From Seison nebaliae (lineage: Eukaryota > Rotifera > Pararotatoria > Seisonacea > Seisonidae): 64,000 nt of DNA. The position numbers and the translations under genes are program-made. Positions 49,331-63,500 of this stretch are shown in pieces; the stretch's first letter is position 1; each line of letters starts with the position of its first letter. Under the pieces are notes generated by a model. That model was not told where the DNA came from, searched no databases, and saw nothing but the letters and a program-made list of their open reading frames with translations. The stretch is taken from positions 1 through 64,000 of the forward strand of contig JALJEE010000986.1 in the NCBI GenBank assembly GCA_023231475.1, written 5' to 3'.

Positions 49331-50054
49331 CTTTTCTCTTATTCTCCAATTCTCCAAGATATTTTTCTAATTCTCTTCAAAAAAATTTCTTTACCAAAAA
49401 TATTTCTTATTGGCAATTCTGGAGAAGCCGCTGATTAAAATTTTAGGGATCATTCGAATTCATTCTATCCTTTCTATTATCATTTCATTATCATTCTCCA
49501 CTCACATACTACACTTACTATTTACCTACATTATTTATTCATTAATTTCTTTCTTCCAAACGAACTTTAAATTCCTACTGTATAATTCCTTCGAAATTCC
49601 TGGATCAATTTGAAATAATTTTAATTTTTAAATTTTATTCTACTGAAATCCACTTCACAATAATATTGAGTAACATTATAAATTAAATTGTTTTGTGAGA
49701 AACAGCCAAATGAAGAGAAATCAGTGAGAAGTAGTAAAAGATTCGATTAATTCATTAGAGATTATAAAAATAATGAGACGACTAGAGTATAATAAGGAAA
49801 TGTCGAAGGAATTATGTAAAAAATAATTCGATTCGAAGAAGAAATTGTTTTGCATCAAATAAGAGTTGAAGTGAAGCTCGATTAGAATGGCGAATGGACT
49901 AGAATAGTTTGTATGAAATGAAAATAGAATCACATAAACTTACATCACTTAAATAGATTTGGTTGACGAAGACGAAAGAAGATTGATTAGTTCTAAATAA
50001 AATTCGATTTGTTTGTTAAATTTGAATTAAATCTCTTTACAATAATAACCACCC
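49331..50054. other. Intergenic region between UNC-18 and DRP1
   Basis: 724 bp of AT-rich DNA with no supported gene. Short hydrophobic frames on both strands are low in complexity. It should contain the DRP1 promoter at its left side and the UNC-18 3' UTR at its right. Confidence 0.45.
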
Positions 50055-52452
50055 TTAAACTTTATTGAGAAGTGCTTCACTCATTTCGTTGAGATCGTTC
50101 GATGAATGAGATTCAATCATTTGTTTTTCGTTCTCACCCAGAACACGGAGATCATTAAGAAAATCTTTGGAGGATATGATGTGATCACCACCGACAATCA
50201 ATTCCCATTTCCCACTTTTAATAATTTCATTTTGCATCACTTCGTATACACATCTCATCTCGCTGTAAGTCACTCCTCCCAACACATATACGATGAAACG
50301 GGGACATTGTTTCTTCGTCTGTTCACCACTTCGATGCCATAAACCATAACTTCGAGCACTCGTATTCACATTAGTGACGGTGGGACCGCGATTATTGAGA
50401 AAAGGAAATTTCATTTGATCCAAATGTTCTTCGATGGCATCTTCTAACACATCTTTCAAATATGGTGTCCATCTTGACGTGTTGTATGTTCGTTCAGTTC
50501 TTTCTTTTCTTGGTGTTGGAATATTCTTTCTTAATCGCTTTAATAATGAAATTAATGAAAATAAAAGAAAAAGAAAGAGGAACTCCAGTTCGATTCATGT
50601 CAGTACAGACATTGAGACCGAATAATTGCATATTCAAAATACGTTTCTTCGCATCCATCGACAATTTTGAATGATTGATTAATTTCTCTAAATTCTCTTC
50701 AGTAATTCCATTTTTGTTGAGAATGTAAAGGAGAATCAATCGTAATTTATCGCTTTCTGGATATTCGTCTGCCATCAAAATATGAACCAACGGTTTCATA
50801 TGATCCTTAATTTTCTCGCCTTCTGCATTACAACCCATCGCCAAATTCTACAAACATTCAATTTCATCGAATTTATTATAAGAATCAAAACTTGTTCATG
50901 CTCACAAACGTATTTGACACGTTCCTGATAAATGTTGAGACAATCCTCCGCCAAATGAACAGCTAATGAGAACTCGTTCAATTCCTTTCGATATTGCGGC
51001 ATTTGTTTCAACATTTTATTCAATTCTTTCAATGATGCCTGATCATTTTTACCTTTCCCAAATTGTTTATCACTCATGAACGATTTTAATTTACTCGTAA
51101 CTGCATTAGATGCATCGGCGATATGTTTATGACGTAAATTCAACCACACTTCATCATTCTCATCTAGAATGACTTCTTTATCTATTTCACCTCCGTTTGC
51201 CGTCTCTCCTTTAAATCGGTAAACGTCGTTGTCGATATTTAACAAATCATACGCCATGGCTTGAATAGTCAATTCATGTAATAAAGGTGAAACTGCATCA
51301 AATCCTCGATCGAGAATCAATAATTGCGATTTCATTTTTTCGGCACCATCTCCCATGTTGGGATCGTCCGCTTTATATTTGTCAATTTTCGCTTGAACTA
51401 AATTAGCGAATTGGAAACCACTTTCAAATTCTCTGAAATTTTCATTATTTAAATATTAAATAGAATGAAAATCAAATGTTTAACGCTCGATATCGAATAG
51501 CTGGATATTCACCTAGACAAGAACAAACGGTCGCTATTTGTTCTGCAATTCCATCCAGAACTTTGAGTCGATTCATAAAATTTGGATTATATGCAGCTTG
51601 TGACGCTTCAGGTAAATCCAAAGAAAAGATCTTTTAGTTAACAAAGTCAATAATATTAGTTTAAGAAGAATAAAAATTGGATGAGAAAAGAAACGTTCGA
51701 TTCGTATGGAAGGAAAGCGATATTGATCTCTTTCATCGTTTTCATAACTCTCATGGCTCGTGTTCGTGATATTTTAGAAAACATTTCATCTGGAATAGCT
51801 AAAAAATTGCCGAGTTATTTTGAAGAGAATTAAATGGATGTTGAAAATCATTCTCCAAACTGACTCAAAATAATAACATTCAGTGAAGAATACATGGAAA
51901 CATTTATACGGGACATTGTGCAAATCACAACAATCTTGCAGAAGAAGATCTATCGACTGAAGTCAAATAGAATTAGACAAGAAGTTTCTCGATAATATTC
52001 ATCTAACTCTTTCCGTCGGTGTAATTAGATATATCGCTTCCAATAACGGTAATGGTTCCCGTTTCTTTTCAATATCTTCCACGACTTTATTTTTTTTAAT
52101 TTTTCAATGAGACAATTATAGGAGATAATTTAATGAATATTAAAGAAGACTTGTAATTCCAGTAGACATGATTTGAGTCATCTTTAAGCATGCGGACGTT
52201 ATACGTGTAGCCAGTCGATCCATCACTAATACTCTCCATGGTGATGATTTTGGTAGAGTACTCGAATTGAACACTTCTTGCAAAATTTCTAAACAATTCC
52301 ATCAACATTAGGAGATAGTCGAATTGAATAAAATGTTGTGTAAATTTCGTTAATGACGAAAATCGTAGAAAATTTTTTATATTTAGCGAGTCATTTTATA
52401 ACGCAATTTTTTTTAAAACCTAACTTGCCCCAACTAGTTCTCTTAACACCAT
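50055..52452 (-). CDS. STXBP1: Munc18/UNC-18 Sec1-family syntaxin-binding protein
   Basis: Binds syntaxin and clamps, then promotes, SNARE assembly in synaptic exocytosis. Nine exons: 52452-52425, 52288-52151, 52084-52008, 51956-51878, 51798-51695, 51630-51485, 51432-50892, 50847-50584, 50537-50055; 619 residues against about 594 in mammals. Diagnostic blocks in order are [165 protein letters not shown] and [10 protein letters not shown]. All align with Munc18-1. The 28-bp first coding exon is supported by this alignment. Introns are 44-136 bp, seven of eight starting GTT. It is divergent from the gene at 52912. Confidence 0.95.
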
Positions 52453-52911
52453 AGTTAGTGTTGAGATTGAAATTTATCTGTTAAATGAAGCTGCAACAAA
52501 TGATGATGGTGATAAATGCAGTTTATTTATTATGGTAATATAATTATAATTCTGTATGTGCAAGAAAGTTGTATAAGCATGCTAATAAGATGTTATAGAG
52601 ATATTACGAAAATCAATAAAATTCGTATTCGACGACAACAGATATAAAAATTGTATAACAAGGAATTTAATTTATTAAATTGCGAATAATTTTAAGGGAG
52701 TTTGACTTTAAGCTTAATAAATCAAAGTTTGAAATTATTCATAATAAGGCTTAAAATTTTAATTTTAAAAAATTAAAAAATTTTAACCTTACTGAAATAT
52801 ATTACACCTCGTCATTCCATAGTCATAGTTACATTAAAGAAATTGAAAATATTTTAATTTCATTTTTTTTCTCATAATTTCTTTTATATTTCGGTTGGAT
52901 TAGAAGGAATA
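52453..52911. promoter_or_regulatory. Divergent promoter region of UNC-18 and the 1396-residue gene
   Basis: These 459 bp separate two head-to-head start codons. The sequence is very AT-rich, without a recognisable core element beyond short TATA-like runs. Both genes may share regulation, but only their arrangement suggests it. Confidence 0.4.
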
Positions 52912-54198
52912 ATGAGTGGGAAGTTTTCACGATTATTTGATGAGTCAAATCAGAGACCGAACGTAGATTGTTGTAATTTCCAATCGAATTTGAATGAATT
53001 GAAATCGAGAATCAATAGTATGGACAGTTTGCATGAGATGTTCCAACAGCAATTTTATTTGTTGAAGGAAAAACAAATGTTGACGAATCAGGACGAAGAT
53101 TTTATGATGAAGACGGTGGATCTGCAAAAGAAGGAAAATGAATTATCGAAGAGAATTAATTTGGATGAAACTGAATCGAAAGTTGATTATAATTTGGACA
53201 ATTATGAGAATTTGAAAGGATTGTCGAATTTTTCGGTTGAGAATAAGAAAATTAATAAATTGATCAATTCGATTATCGATAATATTCAATCGAATGTAGA
53301 CGAGGAATTATCGAGTAGAAATGTGGAGAGTATCGATGAGAAGATTGTAAGTGAGAGGAGTCGTCTGATGATGAAACATAATAAAGGAAAAATGAATTTA
53401 ATAGAGAATCGACCGAAAAAGAAAATTAATCCAACTCGTTCTCAATTGAACAAGTTGGAAGAGGAAGTGAATGAAAAGAAAAAGACTTATATAGAACAAT
53501 ATTCAAATAATAATAATAATAATAATAAATCGAATTCTATTAGTGTCAATAAAAACAATTGTCGGAATGAATTTGATGGGAAGAAGTTGAGGAACGTGAA
53601 AAAATCGATTGGACGTGGTGGTGGTTTAATGAAAGAGGAAAATGTTGAAAATATCGACAAGTTGAATTCGTTTCCAGATCATTTGTCGAATGTCAATTCT
53701 GGGAATCATTTAATGAATTTATTAGATAAATATTTTGAAGGGAATCATCGAGAACAATTGAGGAGAGAACCGATTCAATATAATCAGTCATTAGAACATT
53801 TTATTGAAGAGAATATGCGACGGGAGAATGATAATCTTCAAAATAAATTAAATAATGTTAGAACGACTGATGGTGGATCATCATCGATTATTGAGAGAAT
53901 TTTAGAGAATTATCAAAACAACCATAATCTTCCATCAACTATTCCAAATGGAATAAATAAATCAAAAATGGAAATTAATGAAAGAAAAAATGAAATTAAT
54001 CGAAAGAATTCTGAAGTGAAATTAAATGAAAATTTAATCGATGAACAAAACGAGATAAATGAAGTTGAAAAAGATTTTCAAAAGTTTGTTATGATTCATA
54101 ATAAGAAACAGAATCTTAATACAAACAACAACAACAACAACGATATTGATGATGATAATGAAAAATATAATGATGGAAAATTAAATTTAAATATCAAC

Positions 54199-54230
<32 letters not shown>

Positions 54231-57155
54231 TAACGAGAATGATCATAAATATTTTCATTTAGAACATGATCCGAATGATAAAGAATTTCTTATAGAAGAT
54301 TTGTATAAGAGAAGTGAATCAGGCAAATCAGGAATTGTCGAACATGAACGAACTGCAATTCGATTGAATAATAATGAAACGATGAGAAATTTAATGAGAA
54401 TTGACAACATGTTTAATGATCAACAGAAAGAGATTATCGATCAGAATATCGATAGTCATCGATATAAATCTGATTTACTTGCTCAAAAGATTATTGATAA
54501 ATATTTCGATAATGATCATCAGTTGGAACAAGAGACGATAATGAAATTATTAAATGAAAAGAAAAAGATCGAAGAGACATTAATTAATGGTCAATCAGAG
54601 AATAATTCAAATAATAATCCAACATCTGATTTTACTATAACAACTTCATCATCATTAAAATCGGATGATGGTGAAGGAAAGAAGGAAATATCTTCATCAT
54701 CAACCAAATCGATAATTCCATCGAATACCTCGAAAATTACTGACGAATCTCAAAGAACAAACAAAAAAAGTTCTCGTCATAATCATCATATAGACGATAT
54801 CGATGACGACGATGTTTATTTGGAATTATTGAAGCAATTTCCAAAGAAAGTGAAAATATCGAACGAATTTCATTTGCCGATATCGACGAAAGACAAACCA
54901 GTAACACCAGATCGAAGTGTCGAATTAGATAAGAAATTGCCAATATCACAATTTCAAATTGATGATATCCATTTACCATCAGTATCATCAACATCGCCAA
55001 AATCGTCATTATCTAATGATTCATCGTTGTCTCCAAGTAGAAATGTAACGAATAAGATAATGAGAGAAATTGATGATCTTTCACCCAAAGATGTCACTCG
55101 TTCATCATCAGATGAATATCCATCAAATAAGTTGCCATTAGTAATTCCACGAATTGAGAATGAACCGATAATTTCATCTCAAGTCTCTCCACGTCAAATG
55201 AGACATGTCAGTTCGAACACAACTCCGAGAAAGATGATTCAATCGAAAATTCAAACGACACAAACGGAAATGATAAAAGAGAAACAAATTCGTTATTGTT
55301 CTTGTGGTTATGATGTTGATACTTCTATTCTTACTACCACCAACTCAACTGTAAGTACAATGGAAAATAAAAATTATGAGAATAGTTCCACTTCCAAAAT
55401 TCATTCGGATGATGACGATGAATCGGGCACTTATTTTAGTGATGGAGAATTGTTTGTTTTTAGTAAATTGAATCGTCATTCATCGACATTCATACGAGAA
55501 CCGATCGAATTGGGAGAAGATCGAACTTGGTTCAAATTGAGAAAGAATCAGGAAGAAACTATTAAACCGATTCGTCGTTTAGTCGACATTACTCAATGTT
55601 CCTCACATTATCAGATGAGTGAAGGAGAAGTTCGATTAAGTTCGTTGAATCTTTTCGAACATAATCTTTCGGAAGGCGAGTTAAAACGCGAAGATAAATC
55701 GAAGAAATTTCAGAGAAGAAAATTAAAAAAAAGTTTTTTTTTAATTTTTAAAAAAATTTTTTTTTTTTATTTTCATCAATTTTAGATCGCCGATCACGTC
55801 TACAAGTGAAATATTGTCCCATTTGTCATTTGTTGATAAGAGGAGGAGTGAATGATTCGAGAATCGATGAGGAATATGAGTCGACGATATCATCGAACAG
55901 AAATAATGAGAAAGAAGAAATGATGAAGAAAATATCTTCTAAATCGAAAACATGTGAAGTTGATGATGATACGAATATATATCAAGATGAAGAATTCGAT
56001 GATGATGATGATGATGATGATGAGAATCATATGATAAAGGATGTTTTAGAAGAAGAGAAGGAAGAAGAGAATATATTGCCATTATTGGGCATGAATAATG
56101 CTCAAGAATTAGAGAAGAAGAATAGTCTTTATTCACCACAAAAGAAACATATAATGGAAAATGAATTTCGTATTTTAGGAAAGTCGAATGATTCGAACGA
56201 ATCAGAAGTCGATGGGAAAAGTGAAGAAATTGAGAAAGATTCATTTGTTCGATTGATTAAAGAGCAGAAGTCATCAATTCCTATTGATAATTCAATTCTT
56301 GGAATCGTTAATGATGACGACGATGACGATGACGAGAAATTGGATGATCGAATGGCAACTGAATTAGAGAATATTTATAATGGAAATGCTGATGATCAAT
56401 TGAAAGAGGGATCATCAAACGATTCTTCAAGTTTAACATTCAAAAATGTCTTTCCACAACAAGACGAAATAGAATCGTCAACTTCAGGAACTTTATCTTT
56501 AACTTCTCCATCGAATGAGAAGAAAATAAATTCGTCCAATATTCATGCGACTTCCCAAGGTGACAATGAAGAAAGAGATTCATATAATAAATTTTTTAAT
56601 CAATTAAACTCTAATGGAAATCAACGGCAACAACCTAATAACAATAATAACAACAAGAATAATCATCATCAACGACGACTCACGAGAATAATAGCGACGG
56701 GACCGGACGCTGTAAAGAAATATCAGGAGAAATTCAACAATTCAATTCCGGTGAATGGAAATCATGATCGTTATTCGGAGAAAGATTCGGATAATTTGAA
56801 TAATACCATCGATTCGTTGAGTTATGGAATTACGTTTTTGAAGGAATATGATTCTCCAGAAATCAATTCCACTCAGACATTGACAATAACAGAAATGGAC
56901 GAAGTGGATCGTTGTGAGAAATTGCCATTACTTATTTATTCTTCATCATTATCATCATCTCAATCATCGTCACCTGAACGTCGTCAAGATGATCATCGAA
57001 GTATTTCCGTTTCGCCAGTAAAACATCGAAAAAGGAAAAATAAAAAGAAGATTGAATTGGAGGAATTGGATGAACAACGTCGTTCTGAAGAGAATGAAAC
57101 GAAAAAAACAATTGGACGACATCTCTCAATTCGATTAGAAGAGAAATTAGAATAA
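52912..57155 (+). CDS. Unknown 1396-residue Asn/Ser-rich protein
   Basis: Two exons, 52912-55732 and 55786-57155, join in phase across a 53-bp intron that is almost pure A and T (donor GTTTTT, acceptor AATTTTAG). The N-terminal 80 residues are likely helical (NELKSRINSMDSLHEMFQQQ). Most of the rest is disordered, with Asn and Asp runs and Ser-rich stretches. An ordered part near 780-960 has RYCSCGYDVDTS, GTYFSDGELFVFSKLN, QMSEGEVRLSSLNLFEHN and LSEGELKRED, that is, a repeated S-[DE]-G-E-[LV] motif, then across the splice QVKYCPICHLLIRGG. Two Cys pairs hint at zinc binding. The SEGE motifs are a little like TALPID3, but I do not make that call. Function unknown. Confidence 0.72.
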
Positions 57156-57952
57156 TTTTATTGATTAATCTCATTCTTTGATAAAAGTGTTTGCTTTTCT
57201 TTTCGAATAAATTGCTTATAAATGAAATTGGGGAAATTTGTCTTCCCTCGCTACTATAGTAATGTTGATATTTGTCATGAAATCTGGAATGATTAAATGA
57301 TGATTAATTTGTTGAGAGGAAAATAATTGGAGAAATTAAATTGAAACGAAATTTAGTTTTGTTTCGACGTTTGTTAAGATGAAGATCGACAAAAGAAATC
57401 GATAAGAAAAGAAATGATTTGTTTCAAATGATAAAATGTTTGAAAATTAAATTTCTGATTATAAATAATAAAGTTTAATAATAATTGGGAAGTAGATGGA
57501 ATATTGAAATAAATAAAATGGAAACAAAACAAAAAAAAAGAGAGAGAGATAATTGTCTTTTCAACAATGAATATATTAGAAGGACTAACGGTGAATGAGC
57601 AATGTGTATCGAGAGATACTCAATATGATACTCATGTCTCAACTAATAAAACTTTTCCGCTTTCCATCAATTTCTAATAGATGACTCCTGAAAAGAAAAA
57701 CGGGAAAAATAAATAGGAATTCTCATAATTTACTTTATCGATAAAATGGAAATTTATCGAATTTCTCATTCTCAATGGAAAATAAATACGGATAAACTGA
57801 AAGAATTATGTGAGTAGATCGAAAATGTGAGTGCATGCACGTACAAATGGAAGAGAGAGAGAGAGAAAGTTCAATTCTTTAACTTTCTATTGTTTAGAAT
57901 AATGAATAATAATTCTCAGACAAAAAAATTTTTTTTGATTTAAAATTCAAAT
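57156..57952. other. Convergent 3' intergenic region
   Basis: Separates the 3' ends of the 1396-residue gene (+) and signal peptide peptidase (-). AT-rich; AATAAA-like words near 57208 and 57466 could serve polyadenylation. There is a GAGA-rich patch near 57855-57875. No gene is seen. Confidence 0.45.
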
Positions 57953-59963
57953 TTAACTCTTCTTCCGATTGTTTCGATTACCTCCACCGTTATTCTTCCG
58001 ATTTTGATTATGATGAGTATTTGTCGCATCCAAATCTTCCATTGAACCTTTCGTTCGCTTATTATTCTTCTTCTTCTCATTATTTTGATTAGTCTTATTA
58101 TTCTTCTGTTGTTGTTGTTTGTTGTTGTTGTTATTATTATTATTATGTTTCGTATTCTGATTATTCTTATTCTGTTGAGTTTGTTTCGTTTGTTTGTTTT
58201 GAGTTGGAGGTTGTTGAGGAGGATTTTGTTGTTGTTGTTGTTGTTGTTTCTGATTATTAATCGGTTGAATTGTTGGTTGTGGTGGTGTGGATGTGACATG
58301 AGATGTTACTACTGATTCCGGTGTAGCGACTGGACAAATAACTTTCTCCATTGTCTCCTCTAAATAATCTTCATATCTATTAAAGGTAATTAATTAATTA
58401 ATTAATTTAAATAAAATTTTAATGAAACTTTAGCATCTTTTTTGCTTCACCTTGAAATATCGCCATTCCTAACGGTATGATGAGACATAGAGGAACAATA
58501 TACAAGAGAGCCGGTTGAGCGTGTTTGAAAATGGTCATAACAATGACAGTGATACATAACGCTAAAATATAGGCAGCTAATGTGGTATAGAAATAGAGTT
58601 TTGATCCTTCATTGAATGCATCGTCATTATCCAAATCTTTATCGTCGTTAATGATAGTTTTATATAATAAATCTCTTTCCAAACAAGCCGTATTCTTATT
58701 CCCATTATTATTATCAGTATAATTATTATTATTAAAATTTTTCTTCCGATGTCCATTCTCTTTCTTCCGAATTTTACTCACTAATTTACTAAAAAAGAAA
58801 ATTTAAAAAATTTAAAAAAATTTTATTCGTACAAACCTGACGTCATATCGGAGAAGAAGTGCGATAAATATTCCCGGAACGACGATATCACCCAAACCGA
58901 GCATAGCCAGATTTTCAGCGTTTAGACCTTTCTCCAAAATATCTTGAGGGAAAATCAATTTAATCGGCGCCTTAAATTGAACGGCCACTGAAACCATCAC
59001 ATTCGTTCCAAAAACCTACAAATAATTCCCATGAAATCCAAATAAGACGGAAAATTTTTAACCCAGAATATATCGTAAAGAAATAATCCACTTAAGAGAA
59101 TGATTCCAGGAAGTAATCGATCGATATGTAAAATTTCGATGCTGTTAATTGCCAGAGCCAAACCGAAAATGTTATTAGCAATCCAATGCTGGGAAAATAG
59201 AAAAGATGAAGAAAATAATAAAGAAAAAAAACCTTTTCATAATAATACCAGATACCAACAGCTGTGGAGAAGATACAGCAGAAAATGTTTCCAGTTGAGA
59301 ATGAGATTTTACTCCAATCTTTAGAAAAAAGAAATGATGAATTTGAAAAAAAAAATGGAAAACTTTTGGGCCATCCAGTCGGTTCCGTATTTTCTGTAAA
59401 AATGATGGAATAATATTTCATTGAGCAAGAATATTTCGTGAGACTATGGAAGACACTTCCAAGACTTCGTGCCAATGCACTAATTCCCAGAAAAACGAAA
59501 TAAACATCGACCACTTTGTCTAGCGGATCTTTCGGACATAACTAACAAAAATTAATTGAATTAATTCATAAATTTATCTTGAGATTATTTGACTAACAAT
59601 GAAAATGATATAAGTGGAGAAGAGTGCAATCGATGCAATCAACGGGAACATAGCGGCGTCTGCACTTGTCATCTTTTCGGGTCGAGTTCCAGTCACTTTA
59701 AGTTGACGAATTTGTCGTTGTACTGAACGAACGGAACGTTTACTTCCAATATAAACAGCGAAAACGGCCATAAACAATAGGGAGATATAGGCCAATAACA
59801 TTCCTTCCGTCGTCGACGGTTTTCTCGTCGTCGTATTGTTGATAGCAGTTCGATTGATGACTTTGGCTTTCAAAATCTCCGTTAGATTATTCCTCACAAA
59901 TTGGATGGCTAATCGAGTGTAATTTTGGAGATTCTTCATATCCATCAGATCTTTCAATGTCAT
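57953..59963 (-). CDS. HM13: Signal peptide peptidase (intramembrane aspartyl protease)
   Basis: Cuts signal-peptide remnants and other type II segments inside the ER membrane. Exons: 59963-59598, 59541-59364, 59318-59233, 59188-59063, 59015-58837, 58788-58429, 58376-57953; 572 residues. Catalytic motifs are intact: YD in SGLFLYDIFWVFGT (Asp249), GLGD in MLGLGDIVVPGI (Asp295) and PAL in KHAQPALLYIVP (about 404). Other close matches are KHWIANNIFGLALAIN-like TM5 and FKAPIKLIFPQD. The lumenal N-terminus has N-glycosylation sites (NLT, NRT, NNT). Odd points: about 62 extra residues between the GLGD helix and the next TM, where human SPP has a few, and a ~130-residue Gln/Asn-rich tail ending RKKS rather than the usual short KKxx signal. 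The start ATG at 59963 is chosen by length. Confidence 0.94.
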
Positions 59964-60567
59964 GATTGGAACGATCGTCAATATGATTGAAGTGAAAACT
60001 GAGTATTGAAAAAAACTAAGGAGAAAGTTCTGACTGTGAATGAATGAATGAATGAATGGGAGGAAGGAATGAGATTGGATAGGAAGGAAGAAGAAAAATA
60101 GAAAATGGGAAAATTAATGTGTGGACGAATGAAAAAAATTGGAACAATTGATATATTCATTTGACATAGGAAAAAAAAGTATACATATGTGTGGGGGAAT
60201 TATGCAAGAGAATAGATAAAAACGGATAAAACTAGTATTCCATATGTGGCTATAAGCTGAAAAGTTAAATTTGAAGAAAAAGTTCGAAAAAATTTTATAG
60301 AATAATTATCTCGAAATGTCATTGTTATGGCAACGACATGAATCTCATAGTGTCGCTTAGCAATTAATACACAAATAATTGCAAGAAAGCGTATCAACCT
60401 CAATTCGATTCGATTCATGAACACCACAACAGCAAACAGAGAAATTTTATAAAACTTATTATTTTTATTTTGGAAACTCCTTTTTCTTCTTCCCGACCTT
60501 ATCCTTCTCCTTCTTAACCAAAGACGAAAAATACATTACATCTCTTACATTCCATACATGTGATAGG
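59964..60567. promoter_or_regulatory. Divergent promoter region of SPP and MAPK15, with a GAAT repeat
   Basis: 604 bp between head-to-head genes. It contains five or six GAAT units (about 60038-60058) and several short AT-rich runs. Two possible frames (60200-60427, -) have no support. Both promoters should lie here. Confidence 0.4.
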
Positions 60568-63500
60568 ATGAGTAATAATGGTATTGACGATCAAGTGTTG
60601 GAACGATATGAAATGAACAAACGTCTTGGTCGAGGAGTTATCCGTCTTTCATCTCCTTCTTCCTTTCTCCAATCCAAATATATTGTAGGCTTATGGAATC
60701 GTATGGAAAGCAATTGATAAACGGACACAAGGCACTGTGGCTTTAAAGAAGATCTTTGATGCATTCCGCAACAAGACTGATGCACAACGAACTTACCGTG
60801 AAGTCTGGTTCTTATGTCGATTCAACTCACATCCAAATGTCATCAGATTACTTGATATAATGAAAGCACAAAATAATAAGGATCTCTATCTCGTCTTCGA
60901 TTTTATGGGTTTCTCCTTCTTACACTTCTTACAAAAACTCATTCTCTTCTAAAACAGAAACTGATCTTCATCGACTAATCAAAAGAAAGAACGTACTACA
61001 TGACATGCATAAAAGATATATTATGTATCAATTATTCAAATCAACTTATTATCTTCATTCTGGTGACGTTATTCATCGAGATCAAAAAGTTAATTTGTGT
61101 CAAACAAAAAAAATCTTTAATTTAAATTCTTCCCTCCTTTAGCCATGTAACATTCTGTTGAATAAACAATGCGTCCTCAAATTGGCCGATTTCGGATTGG
61201 CTCGCTCAGTTAATGAGACAGCGGAAACAAACCCCGTCCCATATACCGAATATATCGCTACTCGATGGTATCGGGCACCGGAAATTTTATTAGCATCAAA
61301 AACGTTAAGAAAATTTGTTTCAAGAATTTCTTACTAAATTATCATCCAGTTATACGAAAGGTATCGATATGTGGAGTATTGGTTGTATTTTAGGCGAATT
61401 GTATTTGAATGAACCAATCTTCCAAGGAACGAACACATTGAACCAGTTGGAAAAAATTCTCGTTTATATGCCAAAACCGAGTAGTGAAGGTTCCTCTATA
61501 TTCAATAAATCAATATCCTCTATCTATATAAATCAATTTTTCAATTCTTTTTCGAAATAGATATCGAAAGTTTACAAACGAATTATATGGAATTTTTACG
61601 GAATCAACCATCAAAGTTAAAAATTCTTCTAAATTTTCTTGTCAGTTCCTAAGACCTTTAATTGAGAAATGATAAAAACATTTAATGTTGAAATATTTGA
61701 AATGAAAAAAAACGTAATTTATTTTTATTGAAATGTTTCTAGGGAATTTTATCGAAAACGTTTAGAAGATTTAGTTCCGAATATGCCAAAAGATGCGATG
61801 GATCTTTTTATAAATTTATTAAAAATAAATCCAAAGAAGCGTTTAACTGCATTGGAATGTATGCATCATATTTATGTTGCCAGGTTGATTTTCACTAGAT
61901 TAAATGAATGATGTGATAGTCGACAAAAGATTCTATAACAAAAATGATGAGAATGTTCTTGATGAACCAGTGACGCCGGATTTGAATGATAATACTCAAT
62001 TGTCAATCGATGAATATCGTCAACGGATTTATTTAGTTAATTTCTAATTCAGTTTATTTTTGAATAATTATGTTGGAATTATTTCAGATGTGCAACCAAT
62101 TGAGAGAAAGCAGTCGAACAGAAAAGTTACATCGACGGTCGAAAAGTCGAAATCAGTTAGATGAGAATAGTAAGCGGTATTCGAATTCACAAGTTGCGAA
62201 ATCGGCGGTCAGTTATCATCGTAATTATGGAAAAGAGGGAAAAAATTATGAGAAAGATGATCATCGAAACGAATCGAATGATCGAGATAATTCAAAGAAG
62301 AAGAGAAATAGTCGTCTTCATATCTCAGAATCGACGAATTCTTTATTACATTATGGTGGGGGTAATAATAATGAGGGACGACATCGATTGAAATCGTCGA
62401 CAACTCACCAGTATGGCAATCAACAATATCTGAATGACAGTGATGAGACATTGAAATCTGATCAGGATAATTTATTGTCATCAGCATTCCTCCAACCGGT
62501 ATCTAATCAAAGATCTCATACTCAACAAAACAACAACAGCAACAATAATAGTTCAAATTATTATTATCCATCGTCGTCTTCTCATCATCAGTTGCAACAA
62601 CCATCACAACATCGAGTACAATATCAATATAATCCGAATCGAATAGTCTCCAACTATATTAGTCAAAATGAAACGGAAACTAGTAAATTAAGAAGATCTC
62701 AATCATTTTCCACTCGAAATACTCGTCAATGTTTTCTTTTTCTTCTTTCTCTTTTCATATAATTCTCTCTCTTTCTAAAGATAATGATCAACATCGTCAT
62801 TATGCCGGTCATCAACATTATGCACATCCAACTAATCCGTCGAAGTTATCCGCCTATAATAGAATTAAAGACAAATCTTCAGCGCCTTTACAACGGACAA
62901 GTGAACAACGATATCTTCGATCATATCATCGTTCAAGTGGGAATTATGGACATTCGGCTAATCCACAACCAGGTTACGGAGTACAAACAGTTTCGTTTGG
63001 TCAAAAGAATTCGAGAAGAAATTCAACAAGTGATAATCATTATGGAAAAGATGATAATCATCGTTCACTGTCTCGCACATTGCCACATGATTATTATAAT
63101 GATAATCATGTGAATAATAATGAGAATCAATATCGATATACTACTAATCATTACGAGAAGACATCGAATAATTCAGTTAATCAATTACCGAATGGAGTGA
63201 ATTATTATCATCATCCAATTAAACGTGATCATTCAAGTAAACGATTGTACAAGCAAAATTCAACACCACCATCAACAACAACAACAGCAACAACAAATAG
63301 TATTAACTATCCATCTTTAAATTCATATTATTATCAACAATCACAGAATGAACCTAATTACGATTCTGCCACTCAATATTATCGAACAACACCATCCAGA
63401 CTATTGAACACCAACAACAGCAACAATAACAATACGAATAAGAATCGTACTTCATTATCATCGTTAAATAAGACAACAGATAATCGAAATAATTATTCAT

